A stretch of 64,000 bases of DNA from Bryopsis sp. KO-2023 (taxonomy: Eukaryota; Chlorophyta; Ulvophyceae; Bryopsidales; Bryopsidaceae), in assembly GCA_030272585.1 (NCBI GenBank), contig BSYQ01000005.1, positions 3,534,001-3,598,000 on the forward strand. Direction: 5' to 3'. Shown piece by piece: positions 62,247 through 64,000 of the stretch. A model generated the notes under the pieces. The model saw only the letters and a list, made by a program, of their open reading frames with translations. It was not told where the DNA came from and ran no database searches. The number at the start of each line of letters is the position of its first letter. Within the stretch, counting starts at the first letter, position 1. The position numbers were made by a program, and so were the translations under genes.

Positions 62247-62550
62247 ACGGCAGTCGGCAGACACCTGACTGCGACTGCCGTTTCTTGGTACGGATCGCCG
62301 ACGCTTCGTACCCTGTCCTGTGCACCCTGCACAGGAACTTCCGACTATTTTTAGAACAGAGCAGTTGTGTCGGGATAGACCCCCCGTCGACCTGATCCAA
62401 CTCGACGCCGAGATGGATCAGGTCGACGGGGGGTCTATCCCGACACACAACAGCAATCTTGTTAGTTGCCGACAGGGCGATAAGAACGAAACCCAGTCCA
62501 GAACAGCTTTTCTGAGCGACTATTTTCTGGGCTCTGCCAAGCCCAGAAAA
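62247..62550. repeat. cluster of four hairpins upstream of protease homologue 1
   Basis: The arms are ACGGCAGTCG (62247-62256 with 62272-62281), CCTGTGCA (62317-62335), a perfect 34 bp stem (62366-62399 with 62414-62447, 14 nt loop) and TTTTCTGGGCT (62523-62550). All lie within 400 bp 5' of the start codon at 62149. The 34 bp stem is long enough to form a cruciform or an RNA hairpin. Confidence 0.9.
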
Positions 62551-63417
62551 AATGATATTTACATGCATCTAGATATTTACATACATCTAGAAGATTTTTG
62601 TTTCCAACAAAGTCCCTTTAAATATTGCAATCAAGAGGTCCAACGTTTCAAACTGCAGCAACTACCCAACTGAATTACTCCTTTCCACAGGTGCTAGGAA
62701 CAAAAAAAAGAAAAAAGACTATTCACCATGATTGATCAATAAACACTATGACACCCTTGAGAAGGAATATGGAATCTGTTTACACTTGAGAAGACTGCTG
62801 GGGCTGTACACCTGCAGCTTTACAAGTCAGACTGATGCATCACATGATCTCGCTCCTGTTGGGATAGAATTGGGTGTGGAAGCGTCACTTTCGACGTCTT
62901 TACTCGAGGTTAAAGATATTGGGGAGAAGTGCTGTCTTTTTTGTTCCAGGTGATTGTCAACATATGAGCTTTTGTGTGTATTCGTTGATAGATGCACCCT
63001 TGTCATAACAGTGTCGAAACTCTTCTGACCCGACATAAGATTTCGCAGTCCCCAAGGGCCCTTCGAGGCTGCACAGAAGCTCTTCCTTTCTGGATCAAGA
63101 ACATCCAAAACAACCAGTGTCTAATCACCAAAAAACAATTCAACCTATCCCATTTAGCTTTCGATTGTACAGATTGCAATTGACTCGACCAGACATAAAA
63201 AAATTGATGAACTTGGGAGAGATTCGTCTCCTCCCGTCAAAAAACTCTGCACGTCCCCCTGCCAACCCAGCACAATCTGCGCTTCCCTCCTCTTGTTTGA
63301 ATCTAATCTATCTAGAAGCCCCACGTTTCAATAGCTACAGAAAAAAAGACATTTGGCAGCAATATCCCCCCCCCCCTGTGAACAACAAAAGTTTACGCCT
63401 CTCCTGAAGCACCCACT
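62551..63417. other. spacer between tandem protease homologues
   Basis: No gene is supported. ATCTAGA direct repeats occur near 62567-62591. Confidence 0.45.
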
Positions 63418-64000
63418 TCATCCCCCAAAGACACCCCCAGTATCTTCGAAAACGCCGGATTCAATCTCAGACGCATGCAAATCATCCAGTGCACGCACTT
63501 GATGGGCAGGAGCCGTTCTAATGGATTCAAGAGCAATCTTACGCGGAGCCTGAACCGCCCCTGCAACACAACCATCATACTGAATCATTTGTTCGTTCCC
63601 ATTCTTGTTGAACCACTGAAAAAATGAATAATCGTGCACAGGCAATCTCTAGATAAGGGGGACACCCCCCCCAAACGGCGCAACAGCTTTTATTCTCACT
63701 TGGTTGGGTTGGAAATCTATGAGATGCGGAATGCATTTCCTTGATCCAATCAATATAGGGTGGAATTCTTGTGTCCACATCAGGGGTGGATCCACCACAA
63801 CTGTGCATGGCTCCCACGATTCCGACCAATACGTCCTCCTCCCTGGTACGACCACGAGTCACTATGGGACCGCCACCATCGCCTTCAAAACCCACCAAAG
63901 CTTCAGTTCACCGCTGAAAAACTAGAATATGGAGTCGAACTTTCTCATTCACTGCGACGCTGAGGATTTTTGCATTCCCACCTACGCAAGAACCCGCTCC
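63418..64000 (-). CDS. trypsin-fold protein, Ser195 replaced by Gly (copy 2, 5' part outside window)
   Basis: The last three exons of a paralogue of the gene at 60266-62149: 64000-63982 (partial), 63882-63700 and 63560-63418, in phase and ending at a TGA. The nucleophile region reads SCVGDGGGPIVTRGRTREED, again with Gly where Ser is required. It continues LVGIVGAMHSCGGSTPDVDT and YIDWIKEM, close to copy 1. The third exon end and the last exon differ strongly from copy 1 (EDTGGVFGG at the C-terminus), so the tail evolves quickly. The His and Asp of the triad lie outside the window. The same intron positions and phases as copy 1 indicate tandem duplication. Confidence 0.85.

Overview
This is a eukaryotic nuclear segment, most likely from a single-celled protist. 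Genes are split by GT-AG introns of about 30 to 900 bp. Spacers are rich in T and A runs, and core eukaryotic genes sit beside bacterial-looking intronless ones. My best guess is an alga or relative in the alveolate/stramenopile range (a chromerid such as Chromera would fit), but the sequence does not prove it. I reconstructed most multi-exon genes by hand. Wherever I give exon coordinates for a complete gene, the phases agree and the summed length is a multiple of three.

1-24.4 kb is ordinary gene territory. It holds a GH2 beta-galactosidase cut by the left edge (-), eIF1 (-), a secreted Kunitz protein carrying two MITE-like insertions (+), a single-exon inward-rectifier K+ channel (-), a KIAA0930/DUF2045 homologue (-), and a Tat-SF1/CUS2 splicing factor with a GYF-like N-terminus (-). 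The last is divergent from a DUF1421-like proline-rich protein (+). A small one-helix membrane protein (-) follows.

25.8-53.1 kb is bracketed by two 1.3 kb arms in inverted orientation. Each arm carries one copy of a small gene for a secreted polyglycine protein, the two copies pointing inward. The 24.8 kb between the arms is accessory DNA. It contains a broken secreted repeat protein, a 2.1 kb minisatellite, a retrocopy-like ORF, and a cluster that looks like one large mobile element or its remains. The cluster holds a full KDZ-superfamily transposase with an embedded chromodomain, a DUF3987-like P-loop protein, and two coiled-coil proteins ending in the same zinc-binding pattern. About 185 bp repeats with GTGCCGCC/GGCGGCAC hairpins lie in the 5' regions of three or four of these genes. 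A second minisatellite and an amidase-fold protein that has lost most of its catalytic residues complete the block.

53.1-64 kb returns to ordinary genes: an 11-exon membrane-anchored prolyl 4-hydroxylase (-) and two tandem trypsin-fold genes (-), the second cut by the right edge. Both protease genes carry Gly in place of the catalytic Ser.

The part most likely to be new is the 36-48 kb cluster: a chromodomain-bearing KDZ transposase linked to a DUF3987 protein and paired coiled-coil/zinc proteins through a shared hairpin repeat.
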